A DNA stretch of 64,000 nucleotides from Flexistipes sp. Lineage in GTDB: Bacteria > Chrysiogenota > Deferribacteres > Deferribacterales > Flexistipitaceae. Each line of letters starts with the position of its first letter. Position 1 is the stretch's first letter. Where the stretch lies: NCBI RefSeq assembly GCF_036172515.1, contig NZ_JAXKVW010000014.1:1-64000 (forward strand). The letters are read 5' to 3'. Both the position numbers and the translations under genes were made by a program. The notes beneath the pieces were generated by a model. It worked only from the letters and a program-made list of their open reading frames with translations, ran no database searches and was not told the origin of the DNA. Shown piece by piece: positions 8,050 through 16,316 of this stretch.

Positions 8050-8880
8050 TTAATTAAGGCTAAGTATATAGTTTTCTATCTCACTTTCAGTAACTTGATT
8101 GTCCGAATAGCCCAGATCGTTTTTGAAATCTTCAAAGTCTGCCCGTATACTATCAAAATTCTCTCCGGCGAGTATATAAACGGCTGTGTTTAATGCTGAG
8201 AGGTTTTTGTTTAAACGTGTCATTGTAGCATCAGGGATATTGTAAGATGTCAGAGCTGATTCGTACTGCGGAAAAAGGTCATTGATATAATTTTTTGATA
8301 ATTTCACCGGTTCATCCGTTACATTGTAAAGGATATCCCCAATAATAACCAAAGTGTCCATTGCTGCTGCAATTCCTTTGAGTAGGTCTTCATCTTCTGA
8401 AGGATTAGTGGCACTCAATTTCCTCTCAGGAGTGGCACCGTAAAGTGTTTTTGTTTTATAGTCCGCAAGAGAGGTACTTTCATAATCCGGATCAAGGGTA
8501 GTTAATGCTTTATTTATAAGATTTTCCTTGGTGTCTATAGAATCATTATCCAATGTTGGGTAGCTTAAGATTGCAGACATTGTGTCGAAACTTGAAACAT
8601 TGCTTTGTTCTGATATTTCAAGAGCATTTATGAAATCAACACCGGCTTTGCCCAGGTAAGCTGATGCAAGAAGGATTCTCTCCTCTTCATCTAAATTATC
8701 CTGGTTTTCGAGTTCGTTTATAACGGAATCATAGTTTCCATCATCCAAATCGTTTTTAAGTTCTACTTTTTGGGCTTCTGAACTATCTTTGTCTGCTGAA
8801 CCCTCAAACAGATTGTTGTCTCCGCAGCCGTAAAAAACAAAAATACTGAGTAGAAGAATCAAATAAAATATTTTTTTCAT
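8050..8880 (-). CDS. Predicted lipoprotein of unknown function
   Basis: The N-terminus (MKKIFYLILLLSIFVFYGCG) is a lipoprotein signal peptide with the acylated cysteine at residue 19. The mature part is acidic and helical, with a TPR-like beginning (DDGNYDSVINELENQ, EEERILLASAYLGKAGVDF). I do not recognise a family. It is the first gene of a two-gene operon with the barrel protein, and may be its periplasmic partner. GGAGGC lies just before the ATG. Confidence 0.75.
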   Translation of the reverse strand: MKKIFYLILLLSIFVFYGCGDNNLFEGSADKDSSEAQKVELKNDLDDGNYDSVINELENQDNLDEEERILLASAYLGKAGVDFINALEISEQSNVSSFDTMSAILSYPTLDNDSIDTKENLINKALTTLDPDYESTSLADYKTKTLYGATPERKLSATNPSEDEDLLKGIAAAMDTLVIIGDILYNVTDEPVKLSKNYINDLFPQYESALTSYNIPDATMTRLNKNLSALNTAVYILAGENFDSIRADFEDFKNDLGYSDNQVTESEIENYILSLN

Positions 8881-8985
8881 AGCAGCCTCCTGAAATTGTT
8901 ATCTTAACTGATTATATTTTAAAATGTTTTCTTGTGCAAATTGTTTTGTGAAACTTTTGGATGTAATTATATATTTGATTGGCAG

Positions 8986-9060
8986 GAGATCCCTAGGCTT
9001 CGCTCGGGATGACAAAAAGCTGTCATCTCGACCGGAACGGAGTGGAGCGGAGAGATCTCT
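8986..9060. repeat. T1 repeat, complete and without inserted module
   Basis: Two arms (GAGATCCC...GATGACA and TGTCATCTCGACC...GAGATCTC) in inverted order, separated by a few bases. This form resembles the widespread bacterial TGTCATCTCGA palindromes. Confidence 0.85.
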
Positions 9061-9194
9061 ATTTTTTGTTTGACAATAAGTACCCCCTCTGGTTCTCCCC
9101 AAGGTTTAGTTCAATGTTCAACGTTCAAGGTTCATCGTTGAGACCCCCTCCACTTCGGTCGAGGTGACAAAAAGTAGAAACCTGCCACCTCTCG

Positions 9195-9241
9195 CCCTGT
9201 TGAATGTTGCAAAGCAACCCGGCAAGCCGGATTTAACAGGG
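9195..9241. repeat. Module C, copy 1 (47 nt)
   Basis: Outer arms CCCTGTTGAAT and ATTTAACAGGG enclose two hairpins (GTTGC-AAA-GCAAC and CCGGCAAGCCGG), giving a three-way junction. It lies in a T1 arm and is nearly the reverse complement of copy 2. Confidence 0.85.
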
Positions 9242-9294
9242 CAAGCTTAGTAGAGGAATCTCTTGTCAAACAACATCTGAGATTTCTCCGCTCC

Positions 9295-9324
9295 ACCGAG
9301 CACATAAATTCTTATGTACTCGGT
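9295..9324. repeat. Module P, copy 1 (30 nt)
   Basis: A single hairpin with ends ACCGAG and CTCGGT and inner arms ACATAA / TTATGT. On the minus strand it is flanked by GTA and GGA, compared with GGA and GGA at copy 3. Confidence 0.85.
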
Positions 9325-9338
9325 TACGGTCGAAAGAA

Positions 9339-9415
9339 TGCCTGCGGCTAGCACCGGTCTTTTAGACTGGTAAATATGTGTAACATCCTATTTATCCGCC
9401 CAAGGCGGATGCTAG
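9339..9415. repeat. Module M, copy 1 (77 nt, inverted)
   Basis: Contains, read on the minus strand, CTAGCA, hairpin ATCCGCC-TTG-GGCGGAT, hairpin around ACATA, hairpin ending GACTGG-T, then GCC-GCA-GGC. Same length as the three other copies. Confidence 0.85.
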
Positions 9416-9470
9416 ACAGTTTTATGTCACCTCGAGCGAAGTCGAGAGGTCTCATTGGCAAAAACTATTT

Positions 9471-9519
9471 TCATACCACCCCTAACCCCACATCAGATAG
9501 GGGGTTAGGGGTGGTATGA
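9471..9519. repeat. Perfect 19-bp inverted repeat
   Basis: Arms TCATACCACCCCTAACCCC and its exact complement are separated by 11 nt. Related, less perfect forms lie near 6860-6945, 16160-16245, 28640-28770 and 45230-45315. It could act as a terminator-like structure or protein-binding site. Confidence 0.85.
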
Positions 9520-9572
9520 AAAATAAACTTTCAATGTATTTGTTTTTGTTTTAATATCAGCCGGGGAATTAT

Positions 9573-10013
9573 ATGTTTACTGCTAAAAAGTATTTCGTTT
9601 TTATTAATAGTTTTTTGGGCGGTGTTATCTATTTCACATTTAAACTTTGTTTCTTTGCTGATGACTTTGTTTTCAATATTAACAAGTTTTATTATTTTAT
9701 TGTTATTGTTCCGATTCTGGAAGAGTGGATTTTCAGAGGAAATATACAGAGGATATTGAAAGACAAATTAGAAAAAAAAGACAAAGGGCACAGAACTTTA
9801 TTTTTTAATACCACGGATAGTTTTATCTCTGTACAGAATATCATTACTTCTGTGCTGTTTGCATCTATTCACCTTGTTTATTCACCAATTTCTCATGCTT
9901 TAATGGTTTTTATCCCTTCATTGATTTTCGGTTTAGTCTATGATAGACATCAAAAATTGATATTTCCTGTTTTTTTGCACGGATTTTATAATTTAAACGT
10001 TTTTATTATTTGA
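9573..10013 (+). CDS. CPBP family intramembrane glutamic protease
   Basis: A small membrane protein with about four transmembrane helices and the CPBP/Abi signature: EEWIFRG (EExxxR, residues about 50-56), SVLFASIHL (FxxxH) and HGFYN near the C-terminus. These residues form the glutamate/histidine active site of the Rce1-like proteases. GGGGAA precedes the ATG. At 146 residues it is short for the family and may lack an N-terminal helix. It sits just upstream of the gspC gene, 30 bp away; a link to maturation of secreted proteins is possible but unproven. Confidence 0.75.
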   Translation: MFTAKKYFVFINSFLGGVIYFTFKLCFFADDFVFNINKFYYFIVIVPILEEWIFRGNIQRILKDKLEKKDKGHRTLFFNTTDSFISVQNIITSVLFASIHLVYSPISHALMVFIPSLIFGLVYDRHQKLIFPVFLHGFYNLNVFII

Positions 10014-10028
10014 TTTGAAAAAATTTTA

Positions 10029-10037
10029 TGCTAATAT
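10029..10037 (+). promoter_or_regulatory. Extended -10 promoter directly before gspC
   Basis: TGCTAATAT (extended -10 form TGnTAATAT) ends six bases before the gspC ATG at 10044, so the message would start at or within a base or two of the start codon. No ribosome binding site is present in TCGCAG. A TTGAAA lies too close to serve as -35. Confidence 0.45.
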
Positions 10038-10043
10038 TCGCAG

Positions 10044-10919
10044 ATGCTAAATACAAAGATTAATTTTATTGTTTGTTCGATAATTCTTGCATTCGGAGCT
10101 GCAGTTTTTGTTTCAGGATATATTGATTACAGGTTTCATCCGCCACTCCTGGATAATATACCTGATCGCATAAAAAACTCAGAGTTAGCCGATGAAGTTT
10201 TCAACAGAGAAATTGTTGTAGAAAATAATATTTTCAGTTTGCAGACCGGTTTGGCACCGGAAAATACTGCTTCAAAGAATGCGTCTGTTCAGTCACCAAA
10301 CACAAATAAGGCTGAGACTCCCACTAAATCTGCTGAAGAATTTGAAGGTGAACTTTTAGGACTTTTGGCAGGAGATGGTACATATTTAGCCATTGTAAAA
10401 TTTGAAGGTGATGTATTAATTTTAAGGAAAGGTGTGCCTCAGAAGGGACTGGAACTGATGGACGTTTTCCCGGACAGTGTTAATCTGAAATACAAAGGGG
10501 ATATATACAGTCTGGCTTTTCCGCAGCAGAATATACCCGGCTTGAACGGAGAGGCAGCTGATAAAGTTGCGGGGCAGAAAAAGGGCGGAAAAAATGATTT
10601 GCATTATACGATAAGTAAGCGGTATCTGACCAATCAACTGCAGGATATGAACAGCATATTGCGAACTGTTTTTATATCTCCTCATTATGATAATGGTAAT
10701 TTCATTGGATACAGAATAAGCAGGCTTGCTGATTCCTCGCCATTGACAAAGGTGGGGATTAAAAAAGGAGATATTCTTGTGCAGATAAACGGACAAACTC
10801 TGGATTCTCCGAACAAGATGCTTGAACTTTTCAGCAAGATTGATGATCTGACTGCTGCGACCATAGATATACTGAGGAACGGACAGAAAAAGACACTGTT
10901 TATAGAAGTTGAATCGTGA
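10044..10919 (+). CDS. gspC: Type II secretion protein GspC (HR and PDZ domains)
   Basis: The protein has an N-terminal membrane anchor (residues 8-27), a linker rich in Ser/Thr/Asn, a homology region (EFEGELLGLLAGDGTYLAIV, residues about 97-150), and a PDZ domain (about 200-290: ISRLADSSPLTKVGIKKGDI, VQINGQTL). This arrangement is that of GspC, which connects the inner-membrane platform to the secretin in type II secretion. The ATG has no ribosome binding site and may be leaderless. It is the first gene of a gspC-D-E-F run, separated from gspD by a T1 repeat with module C. Confidence 0.85.
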   Translation: MLNTKINFIVCSIILAFGAAVFVSGYIDYRFHPPLLDNIPDRIKNSELADEVFNREIVVENNIFSLQTGLAPENTASKNASVQSPNTNKAETPTKSAEEFEGELLGLLAGDGTYLAIVKFEGDVLILRKGVPQKGLELMDVFPDSVNLKYKGDIYSLAFPQQNIPGLNGEAADKVAGQKKGGKNDLHYTISKRYLTNQLQDMNSILRTVFISPHYDNGNFIGYRISRLADSSPLTKVGIKKGDILVQINGQTLDSPNKMLELFSKIDDLTAATIDILRNGQKKTLFIEVES

Positions 10920-10994
10920 AATCCGTAATGCGTGAGACGTAAAACGTAAAATGTTAAGTGTTAAATGTGAGATGATAAAGGTTGTTTGACGATA

Positions 10995-11115
10995 GAGACC
11001 TCTCGGCTTTGCTTGCCCTGTTAAATCCGGCTTGCCGGGTTGCTTTGCAACATTTAACAGGGCGAGAGGTGACAATTACGTGTAAGCTGTCATTTCGACC
11101 GGAGCGGAGAAATCT
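10995..11115. repeat. T1 repeat carrying module C
   Basis: Begins GAGACCTCTCGGC and ends GAGAAATCT. Module C interrupts the first arm after CTTTGCTTG; the uninterrupted equivalent lies at 16060-16090. The repeat separates gspC from gspD. Confidence 0.85.
11016..11062. repeat. Module C, copy 2 (47 nt)
   Basis: Outer arms CCCTGTTAAAT / ATTTAACAGGG with inner hairpins CCGGCTTGCCGG and GTTGC-TTT-GCAAC. Confidence 0.9.
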
Positions 11116-11184
11116 ATATGCCAGATATTTATGATAGTCTGCTTAGTTACATAGCTTTAATTTTATGAAATTTTGGAGGAGACA

Positions 11185-13038
11185 ATGAAAAAATTTTCCA
11201 ATGTGTTAATTATTACGATTACTGTCCTTTTGTTGAGCAGTGCGGCAAATGCTCAGATAAATGTTAATCTTAAAAATGTTTCTTTAAAAGATTTTGTTCA
11301 GTTTGTTGGGGAATTTACCGGCAAATCAATCGTGTACGATGAAAGGATGTTGCGAGGGAATATATCTATAGATTCTCAGGCTAAAATGAACAAAAAAGAT
11401 CTGATCGAGATTTTTTATACAGTTCTCAGCATGAACAATCTCTATGCTGTAAACAAAGATGATTATATCCAGATTCTTCAGGAAAGAGACCTTCAGGACT
11501 ATCCGGATAAGTTTGTTAAAAGTCCGGATAAAGACTCCAAAGATTTTGTAACCTCAGTAATCACTGTTGAAGGGATTGATTTGACTCAGGTGGCGGCTTC
11601 CGTTGCCAGATTGAAATCCCGGTTGGGACATGTTCAGCCGGTTAAAGGTATTAATGCCCTGGTTGTCAGAGACTCTTCAGACAGAGTGAATAAAATAACC
11701 AGTGTTATCGAATCGTTGAAAAATGTGGCAAATAATATGAATATTAAGGCAATCCAGATAGAAAATACCACAGCCACCAGTGTCTTGCAGAATATTAAGA
11801 ATTTTTTTAACCAGCTAAAAGCCCAGTCAATGGTGGCTATGGATCCTGTGTTAATTGCCGACGATATGTCCAATGTTCTGATAGCCGCAGCAAATGAAAA
11901 CGGAATGAAGAAAATAGAATACATTGTTTCCAAGCTGGATTCAGCTGATGCCCAGGCTGCAGCATCTCCCAAAGTATTTTACCTGAAAAATGCGGTAGCT
12001 GCCGATGTTGAAAAGGTTTTGAATCAGCTTCTCGGCTCTATACAGGATCCAAAAACAAAAAATGTAGTAAAGTCCAACGTAGCCTCTGATAAAGCCACCA
12101 ACTCAATAATAGTGGTGGGTGACAGTGAATTGTACGACAAGGTCGAAAAACTTATAGATAAATTAGATGTGCCCCGCAAACAGGTTTATGTAGAGGCACT
12201 GATAATGGAGACAACTTTGGAGAAAGGCGGCAACTTTGGTGTCGAGTGGATGGCCGGCGGCGGTAATGACGATTTTGCCGGCTCAGTGGGTTATCTGAAT
12301 GACGGAGCTGCTACCAGTTTTATGGCGCCTGTTTTGGAAGGCAATTCACCCAATTTTGCGGCTCTGCCCGGAGGTTTCACCGCAGGTGTTCTCGGCAATG
12401 TAATTACATATGAAGGTGTAAAATTCCCCACATTGACGGCACTGGTTAATTTCGTAAAAAGTGCCAGCGGAATAAATATACTTTCCAATCCCCAGATATT
12501 GACCCTTGATAATGAGGAAGCTGAAATTTTTGTCGGTGAAAACAGACCGTTTATCACAAGTACGAAATTCGACTCTAACAATAACCCCATTCAAAGCTAT
12601 GACTACAGGGATGTGGGTATAAGGTTGAATATTCAGCCCCATATTTCAAGTAATAACACTATTACCCTGGACATTAAGCAGGAAGTGAAAAAAGTTATTT
12701 CAAATGCTTCAGTTGATGCTCCGGCTCCCATTACACTCACCAGAAGCACAAATACAACAGTGAAGCTGAGAAATAACAGCAAGCTGGTTATAAGCGGACT
12801 GATAAAAGACGATTCGGATGAGATTAATTCGGCGGTGCCGGGGCTTTCAAAAATCCCGTTAATCGGATGGCTTTTTAAATCCAAGGAAAAGTCCAGTCAA
12901 AAAACCAATATGATGGTATTTATAACCGCCAAGATTATATCCACTCAATCTCAGGCGGAAAATTTAACGGAACAAAAGTTTAACAAAGCCATGGAGTTTG
13001 ATAACAAAACAGAGCAGCAATTGAGGGAAGAGTATTAA
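11185..13038 (+). CDS. gspD: Type II secretion secretin GspD
   Basis: A signal peptide (residues 1-23, ending ANA) precedes the N0 domain (VNLKNVSLKDFVQFVGEFTG), N1-N3 domains (about 110-340, with VVGDSELYDKVEKLIDKLDV), and the C-terminal secretin domain (about 345-595) carrying VEALIMETT, ILSNPQILTLDNEEAEIFVG, VGIRLNIQPHIS and VPGLSKIPLIGWLFKS. The product forms the outer-membrane channel of the type II system. ATG at 11185 is preferred over TTG at 11173 because GGAGGAG lies just upstream. The stop codon overlaps the gspE start (TAATG), so translation is coupled. Confidence 0.95.
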   Translation: MKKFSNVLIITITVLLLSSAANAQINVNLKNVSLKDFVQFVGEFTGKSIVYDERMLRGNISIDSQAKMNKKDLIEIFYTVLSMNNLYAVNKDDYIQILQERDLQDYPDKFVKSPDKDSKDFVTSVITVEGIDLTQVAASVARLKSRLGHVQPVKGINALVVRDSSDRVNKITSVIESLKNVANNMNIKAIQIENTTATSVLQNIKNFFNQLKAQSMVAMDPVLIADDMSNVLIAAANENGMKKIEYIVSKLDSADAQAAASPKVFYLKNAVAADVEKVLNQLLGSIQDPKTKNVVKSNVASDKATNSIIVVGDSELYDKVEKLIDKLDVPRKQVYVEALIMETTLEKGGNFGVEWMAGGGNDDFAGSVGYLNDGAATSFMAPVLEGNSPNFAALPGGFTAGVLGNVITYEGVKFPTLTALVNFVKSASGINILSNPQILTLDNEEAEIFVGENRPFITSTKFDSNNNPIQSYDYRDVGIRLNIQPHISSNNTITLDIKQEVKKVISNASVDAPAPITLTRSTNTTVKLRNNSKLVISGLIKDDSDEINSAVPGLSKIPLIGWLFKSKEKSSQKTNMMVFITAKIISTQSQAENLTEQKFNKAMEFDNKTEQQLREEY

Positions 13039-14492
13039 TGAAAACTTTTGAGGAGATTAAAGAGTACTATTTTAAATTTCCTGATAGAAGCAATTTTATA
13101 CCTATTTTTGATGAGGAAGGTAAGAATATTACATTATATTACTGTGACGATGACGGTTACAGAAAAGCCTTCCTGTTTGCCAACACTCTTGATCTGAATG
13201 CGGATTTCCAGGAGACGGATCAAAGTTTTATTCTGGAAAAACTTGAAGATACCTTTGAAGAAAGTTCTGCCGAGTTTGAAGACGGTGAAGAGGATTTTGA
13301 AGATGTAAGTGATATTTTATCAGCTTCATATGAAGATGCACCTGTGATTAAACTGGTGAATCAGATAATTATCAGTGCTGTTAAGGCAGGAGCAAGTGAT
13401 ATTCACTTTGAGACCAGAGCCAATACCTTTCTGGCGAGATTTAGAATTGACGGTAAGCTGAGGACGTTTAAAAGATACCCCAAATCGCTGCATGAAGCTG
13501 TGGTTGCCCGGATAAAAGTTATGGCAATGCTTGATGTGGCCGAAGGGAGAAGACCTCAGGACGGCAGAATAAACGTAAAAGTCGGTAATAGAAACATCGA
13601 CATGCGTGTATCTGTAATTCCTTCTATCTATGGTGAAAAAGTCGTTTTAAGAATTCTTGAAAAATCCAAGAATCTGCTGAGTCTTGACTCTGTGGGCATG
13701 TCGGAAGAATGGGTAAAACGCTTTGAAGAGCATATAAATAAACCTAACGGAATCATTCTTGTCACAGGCCCCACGGGAAGCGGTAAAACTACAACACTCT
13801 ACGCTGCGCTTCTCGCTATGAACAGGCAGGAAAGAAATATTCTGACGATTGAAGATCCGGTGGAATACGATGTGGACGGTATCACCCAGGTTCAGGTTAA
13901 CAATACTGTCGGACTTGATTTTGCGAGTGCAATCAGGTCGTTTCTGCGACAGGATCCCGATGTGATACTTGTTGGTGAAATCAGGGATGATGAGACGGCC
14001 AAAACAGCTGTTCAGGCTTCACTTACTGGCCATCTTGTGCTTTCCACTCTGCATACCAATGATGCTCCTTCTGCTGTTGCCCGGCTTATTGAAATGGATA
14101 TAGAGCCGTTTCTTATATCTTCATCACTTTCTCTGGTTGCTGCACAAAGGCTGGTTAGAAAAAACTGTCCTCACTGTTCAGAAACGGTGAAAGTTGATGA
14201 TGATCTCGGTTCAATATTAAAAAATGAAGGAATATATCTGAATGAGTACAAAAAAGGCAAAGGCTGTCAGGAATGTTTTGACACCGGTTATAAAGGAAGA
14301 CTGGCTATATTTGAATTTCTGGAGATAAACGATTCCATCAGAAAACTTATAAACAGACAGTCCGCAGCTTACGATATAAGGGAAGCCGCTAAAAAAAGCG
14401 GTTTTAAGTCTATGTTTTACAGCGGAATGGAGCTGGTTAGAGAAGGGATTACAACTCCTGAAGAAATTTTAGCCACAACCAGGATAGAATAA
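13038..14492 (+). CDS. gspE: Type II secretion ATPase GspE
   Basis: The GspE/PilB family ATPase that powers pseudopilus assembly at the inner membrane. Seen are the Walker A motif GPTGSGKTTTLY (about residue 244), the Asp box ILTIEDPVEYDV, Walker B VGEIRDDETA, and the His box GHLVLSTLHTNDAPSA. A four-cysteine zinc site (CPHC near 377 and CQEC near 412) is typical of GspE/PilB rather than of retraction ATPases. The N-terminal domain is shorter than usual and acidic. It overlaps gspD and gspF by one base each, in a coupled operon. Confidence 0.95.
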   Translation: MKTFEEIKEYYFKFPDRSNFIPIFDEEGKNITLYYCDDDGYRKAFLFANTLDLNADFQETDQSFILEKLEDTFEESSAEFEDGEEDFEDVSDILSASYEDAPVIKLVNQIIISAVKAGASDIHFETRANTFLARFRIDGKLRTFKRYPKSLHEAVVARIKVMAMLDVAEGRRPQDGRINVKVGNRNIDMRVSVIPSIYGEKVVLRILEKSKNLLSLDSVGMSEEWVKRFEEHINKPNGIILVTGPTGSGKTTTLYAALLAMNRQERNILTIEDPVEYDVDGITQVQVNNTVGLDFASAIRSFLRQDPDVILVGEIRDDETAKTAVQASLTGHLVLSTLHTNDAPSAVARLIEMDIEPFLISSSLSLVAAQRLVRKNCPHCSETVKVDDDLGSILKNEGIYLNEYKKGKGCQECFDTGYKGRLAIFEFLEINDSIRKLINRQSAAYDIREAAKKSGFKSMFYSGMELVREGITTPEEILATTRIE

Positions 14493-15688
14493 TGCCTACG
14501 TTTTACTACGAAGCACTGGATAAAACAGGCAAAAAGGTAAAAAATACCGTAGAATCGGCATCAAAGAATGCTCTGCTTAGCGAATTAAAGGCATCGGGAA
14601 TATTCCCTTACACCGTTAATGAAATCGGTGAATCAAAGAAAAAATTCAGTTTTTCGTTTAAATTAGGCAGATCAATAAGTGTAGCCGATATTTTTTTCCA
14701 GCTTTCTATGCTTATAAAAAGCAGTATTCCGCTGGTGGAAGCACTTCGTATTGTCGCCCAGAATATTAAAAAACAGAAGGTGAAAAGCATACTGCTGGAT
14801 ATCTCCACTGCTGTTTCAGAAGGTAAACGTTTTTCTGAAGCCCTCAACAAACACAGCAATTATTTCGACGAAATACATATTAGATTGATAGAAGCCTCCG
14901 AAAAAGTTGGTAAACTCAGCGATGTTCTGATGGATATAGCCGTTTATGAGGAAGAGCGCAAGAAGGCCTTTGACAAGGTAAAATCAGCTCTGGTTTACCC
15001 GCTGACGGTTCTGATTATCGGTTTGGGAGTTGTCGGTTTTCTGCTGAGCTATGTTGTGCCTAAAATGAATAATATTTTTGAATCTATGAACAGGGAAATA
15101 CCTCCTTCCACCCAGGTGATGATATTTGTCGGTAATTTTATTAAGGAGTACGGTTTTCTTGTGCTTCTGTTTTTCCTGTTTCTCGGTGTTCTGATTCAGT
15201 ATATATATCGCAAGAAGGAATCCGTCAGAGTCAAAGTGGACAGAAAGGTTTATTTTATAAATTTTTTCAGGGAAGCACTGGTGGGAAAACTTTCCCATAT
15301 GATTTCATTTCTGCTGGCTGAGGGGCTGACTCTTACCCAGGCAATAGCTCTTAGCTCCAAAACGCTGAATAACAAGTTTTTGCAAAATAATCTTGATGAA
15401 GTGGTGGAAGATATAAAATCGGGTAAAAGTTTTTCCGGTTCTGCCGAAAGTAAAAAAATCTTCCCCGAAATTTTTGTGGCGGCCGTCAAAACCGGGGAAA
15501 AATCAGGTGAATTATCAAGTATTCTGGACAGAATAGGTGAGTTTTACAGCAAGAGGGTGGATAAATACACTTCTGCATTCATTTCCCTTATAGAGCCTCT
15601 TTTTATTGTCTTTATCGGTATCATTGTCGGTTTTATAGTGCTGTCCATTATGGGGCCTCTTTTCGATTTGAATACGGTTGTTCAGTAG
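14492..15688 (+). CDS. gspF: Type II secretion inner-membrane platform protein GspF
   Basis: A polytopic platform protein with two GspF domains (about 65-190 and 265-390), each with the family pattern (FFQLSMLIKSSIPLVEALRI; HMISFLLAEGLTLTQAI; VAAVKTGEKSGELSSIL). Three transmembrane segments are seen near residues 168-190, 215-238 and 372-392. The start overlaps the gspE stop (TAATG). It is the last gene of the run; no gspG, L or M gene follows, and a 630-bp block of repeats comes next. Confidence 0.93.
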   Translation: MPTFYYEALDKTGKKVKNTVESASKNALLSELKASGIFPYTVNEIGESKKKFSFSFKLGRSISVADIFFQLSMLIKSSIPLVEALRIVAQNIKKQKVKSILLDISTAVSEGKRFSEALNKHSNYFDEIHIRLIEASEKVGKLSDVLMDIAVYEEERKKAFDKVKSALVYPLTVLIIGLGVVGFLLSYVVPKMNNIFESMNREIPPSTQVMIFVGNFIKEYGFLVLLFFLFLGVLIQYIYRKKESVRVKVDRKVYFINFFREALVGKLSHMISFLLAEGLTLTQAIALSSKTLNNKFLQNNLDEVVEDIKSGKSFSGSAESKKIFPEIFVAAVKTGEKSGELSSILDRIGEFYSKRVDKYTSAFISLIEPLFIVFIGIIVGFIVLSIMGPLFDLNTVVQ

Positions 15689-15730
15689 GTTAGTTCAATG
15701 TTCAAGGTTCAACGTTCAGCGTTCATCGTT

Positions 15731-15810
15731 GAGACCTCTCCGCTTCGGTCGAGGTGACAACTACGTGCAAGCTGTCTTCTCGAGCGAAGCGCAGCGGAGT
15801 CGAGAGATCT
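15731..15810. repeat. T1 repeat without module
   Basis: Starts GAGACCTCTCCGC and ends GAGAGATCT; the junction CTGTCTTCTCGAG is an empty site for module M. Confidence 0.9.
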
Positions 15811-15890
15811 TTTATGTTGTTTGACAAGATGTACCCCCTCTTACTCTCCCCCAGGTTTAGTTCAAGGTTCAAGGTTCATCGTTCATCGTT

Positions 15891-16042
15891 GAGACCTCTC
15901 CGCTTCGGTCGAGGTGACATAAAACTGTCTAGCATCCGCCTTGGGCGGATAAATAGAATGTTACACATATTTACCAGTCTAAAAGACTGGTGTTAGCCGC
16001 AGGCATTCTCTCGACCGGAGCGCAGCGGAGTGGAGAGATCTC
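15891..16042. repeat. T1 repeat carrying module M
   Basis: The arms GAGACCTCTCCGC...ACTGTC and TTCTCTCGACCGG...GAGATCTC are separated exactly by the 77-nt module M. Confidence 0.9.
15929..16005. repeat. Module M, copy 2 (77 nt)
   Basis: Hairpin 1 is ATCCGCC-TTG-GGCGGAT, hairpin 3 ACCAGTCTAAAAGACTGGT, final small hairpin GCC-GCA-GGC. Hairpin 1 differs from that of copies 3 and 4 with pairing kept. Confidence 0.9.
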
Positions 16043-16059
16043 TACTGTTATATTGCAAA

Positions 16060-16139
16060 GAGACCTCTCGGCTTTGCTCGAGGTGACAACTACGTGCAAG
16101 CTGTCTTCTCGAGCGAAGCGCAGCGGAGTCGAGAGATCT
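16060..16139. repeat. T1 repeat without module
   Basis: First arm GAGACCTCTCGGCTTTGCTC is the uninterrupted version of the arm that holds module C at 10995-11115. Confidence 0.9.
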
Positions 16140-16282
16140 ATATTGCTGTTTGAAAGAAGTTCCCCCTTTTACTCCCCTCTAAACCAGGGGGAGACAATGA
16201 TTCCCCTCCTAAGATATGCGGGGTTAGGGCTGGTAAGCAAATGGCTGTTTGAGAATAGAATGCTGCCAATATTTTTGCATGA

Positions 16283-16311
16283 TTTACTTCATATAAACAG
16301 CATGATATAAT
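16283..16311 (+). promoter_or_regulatory. Promoter giving a probable leaderless response-regulator mRNA
   Basis: TTTACT (16283-16288), 17 bp, TATAAT (16306-16311). The ATG of the response regulator starts at 16317, five bases after the -10 box, so the transcript should begin at about the A of the ATG. No Shine-Dalgarno sequence is present. Confidence 0.65.
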
Positions 16312-16316
16312 AATAT

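Larger units (their letters stand above)
9279..9453. repeat. T1 repeat carrying modules P and M
   Basis: Reads on the minus strand as GAGACCTCTCGAC...ACTGTC, module M, TTCTTTCGACCGTA, module P, GGAGCGGAGAAATCTC. Removing the modules restores an ordinary T1 repeat. Confidence 0.85.
8881..9572. other. Repeat-filled intergenic region
   Basis: About 690 bp without a gene. It holds one complete T1 repeat, one half T1 with iterated GTTCAA words, a T1 copy with module C, a second T1 copy with both modules P and M, and a perfect 19-bp inverted repeat near its right end. Open frames here are translated repeats. Confidence 0.85.
15689..16282. other. Repeat-filled region between gspF and the response regulator
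   Basis: Nearly the whole stretch consists of repeats: iterated GTTCAA words (15693-15730 and 15856-15890), three T1 repeats (listed separately, one with module M), and G/C-rich palindromes (about 16155-16245). Short open frames here only translate the repeats. Confidence 0.9.

Noticed and set aside
8899-9102. 67-codon minus-strand frame upstream of the lipoprotein gene
   Set aside because: Translates a T1 repeat (phrases such as SSRAKPRDLL are typical of such repeats in many genomes).
10422-11075. 217-codon minus-strand frame opposite gspC
   Set aside because: Shadow of gspC and of the T1/C repeat; composition unlike a real protein.
15754-16310. Open frames of 80 and 106 codons between gspF and the response regulator
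   Set aside because: They translate T1 repeats and module M; no ribosome binding sites and no protein family resemblance.
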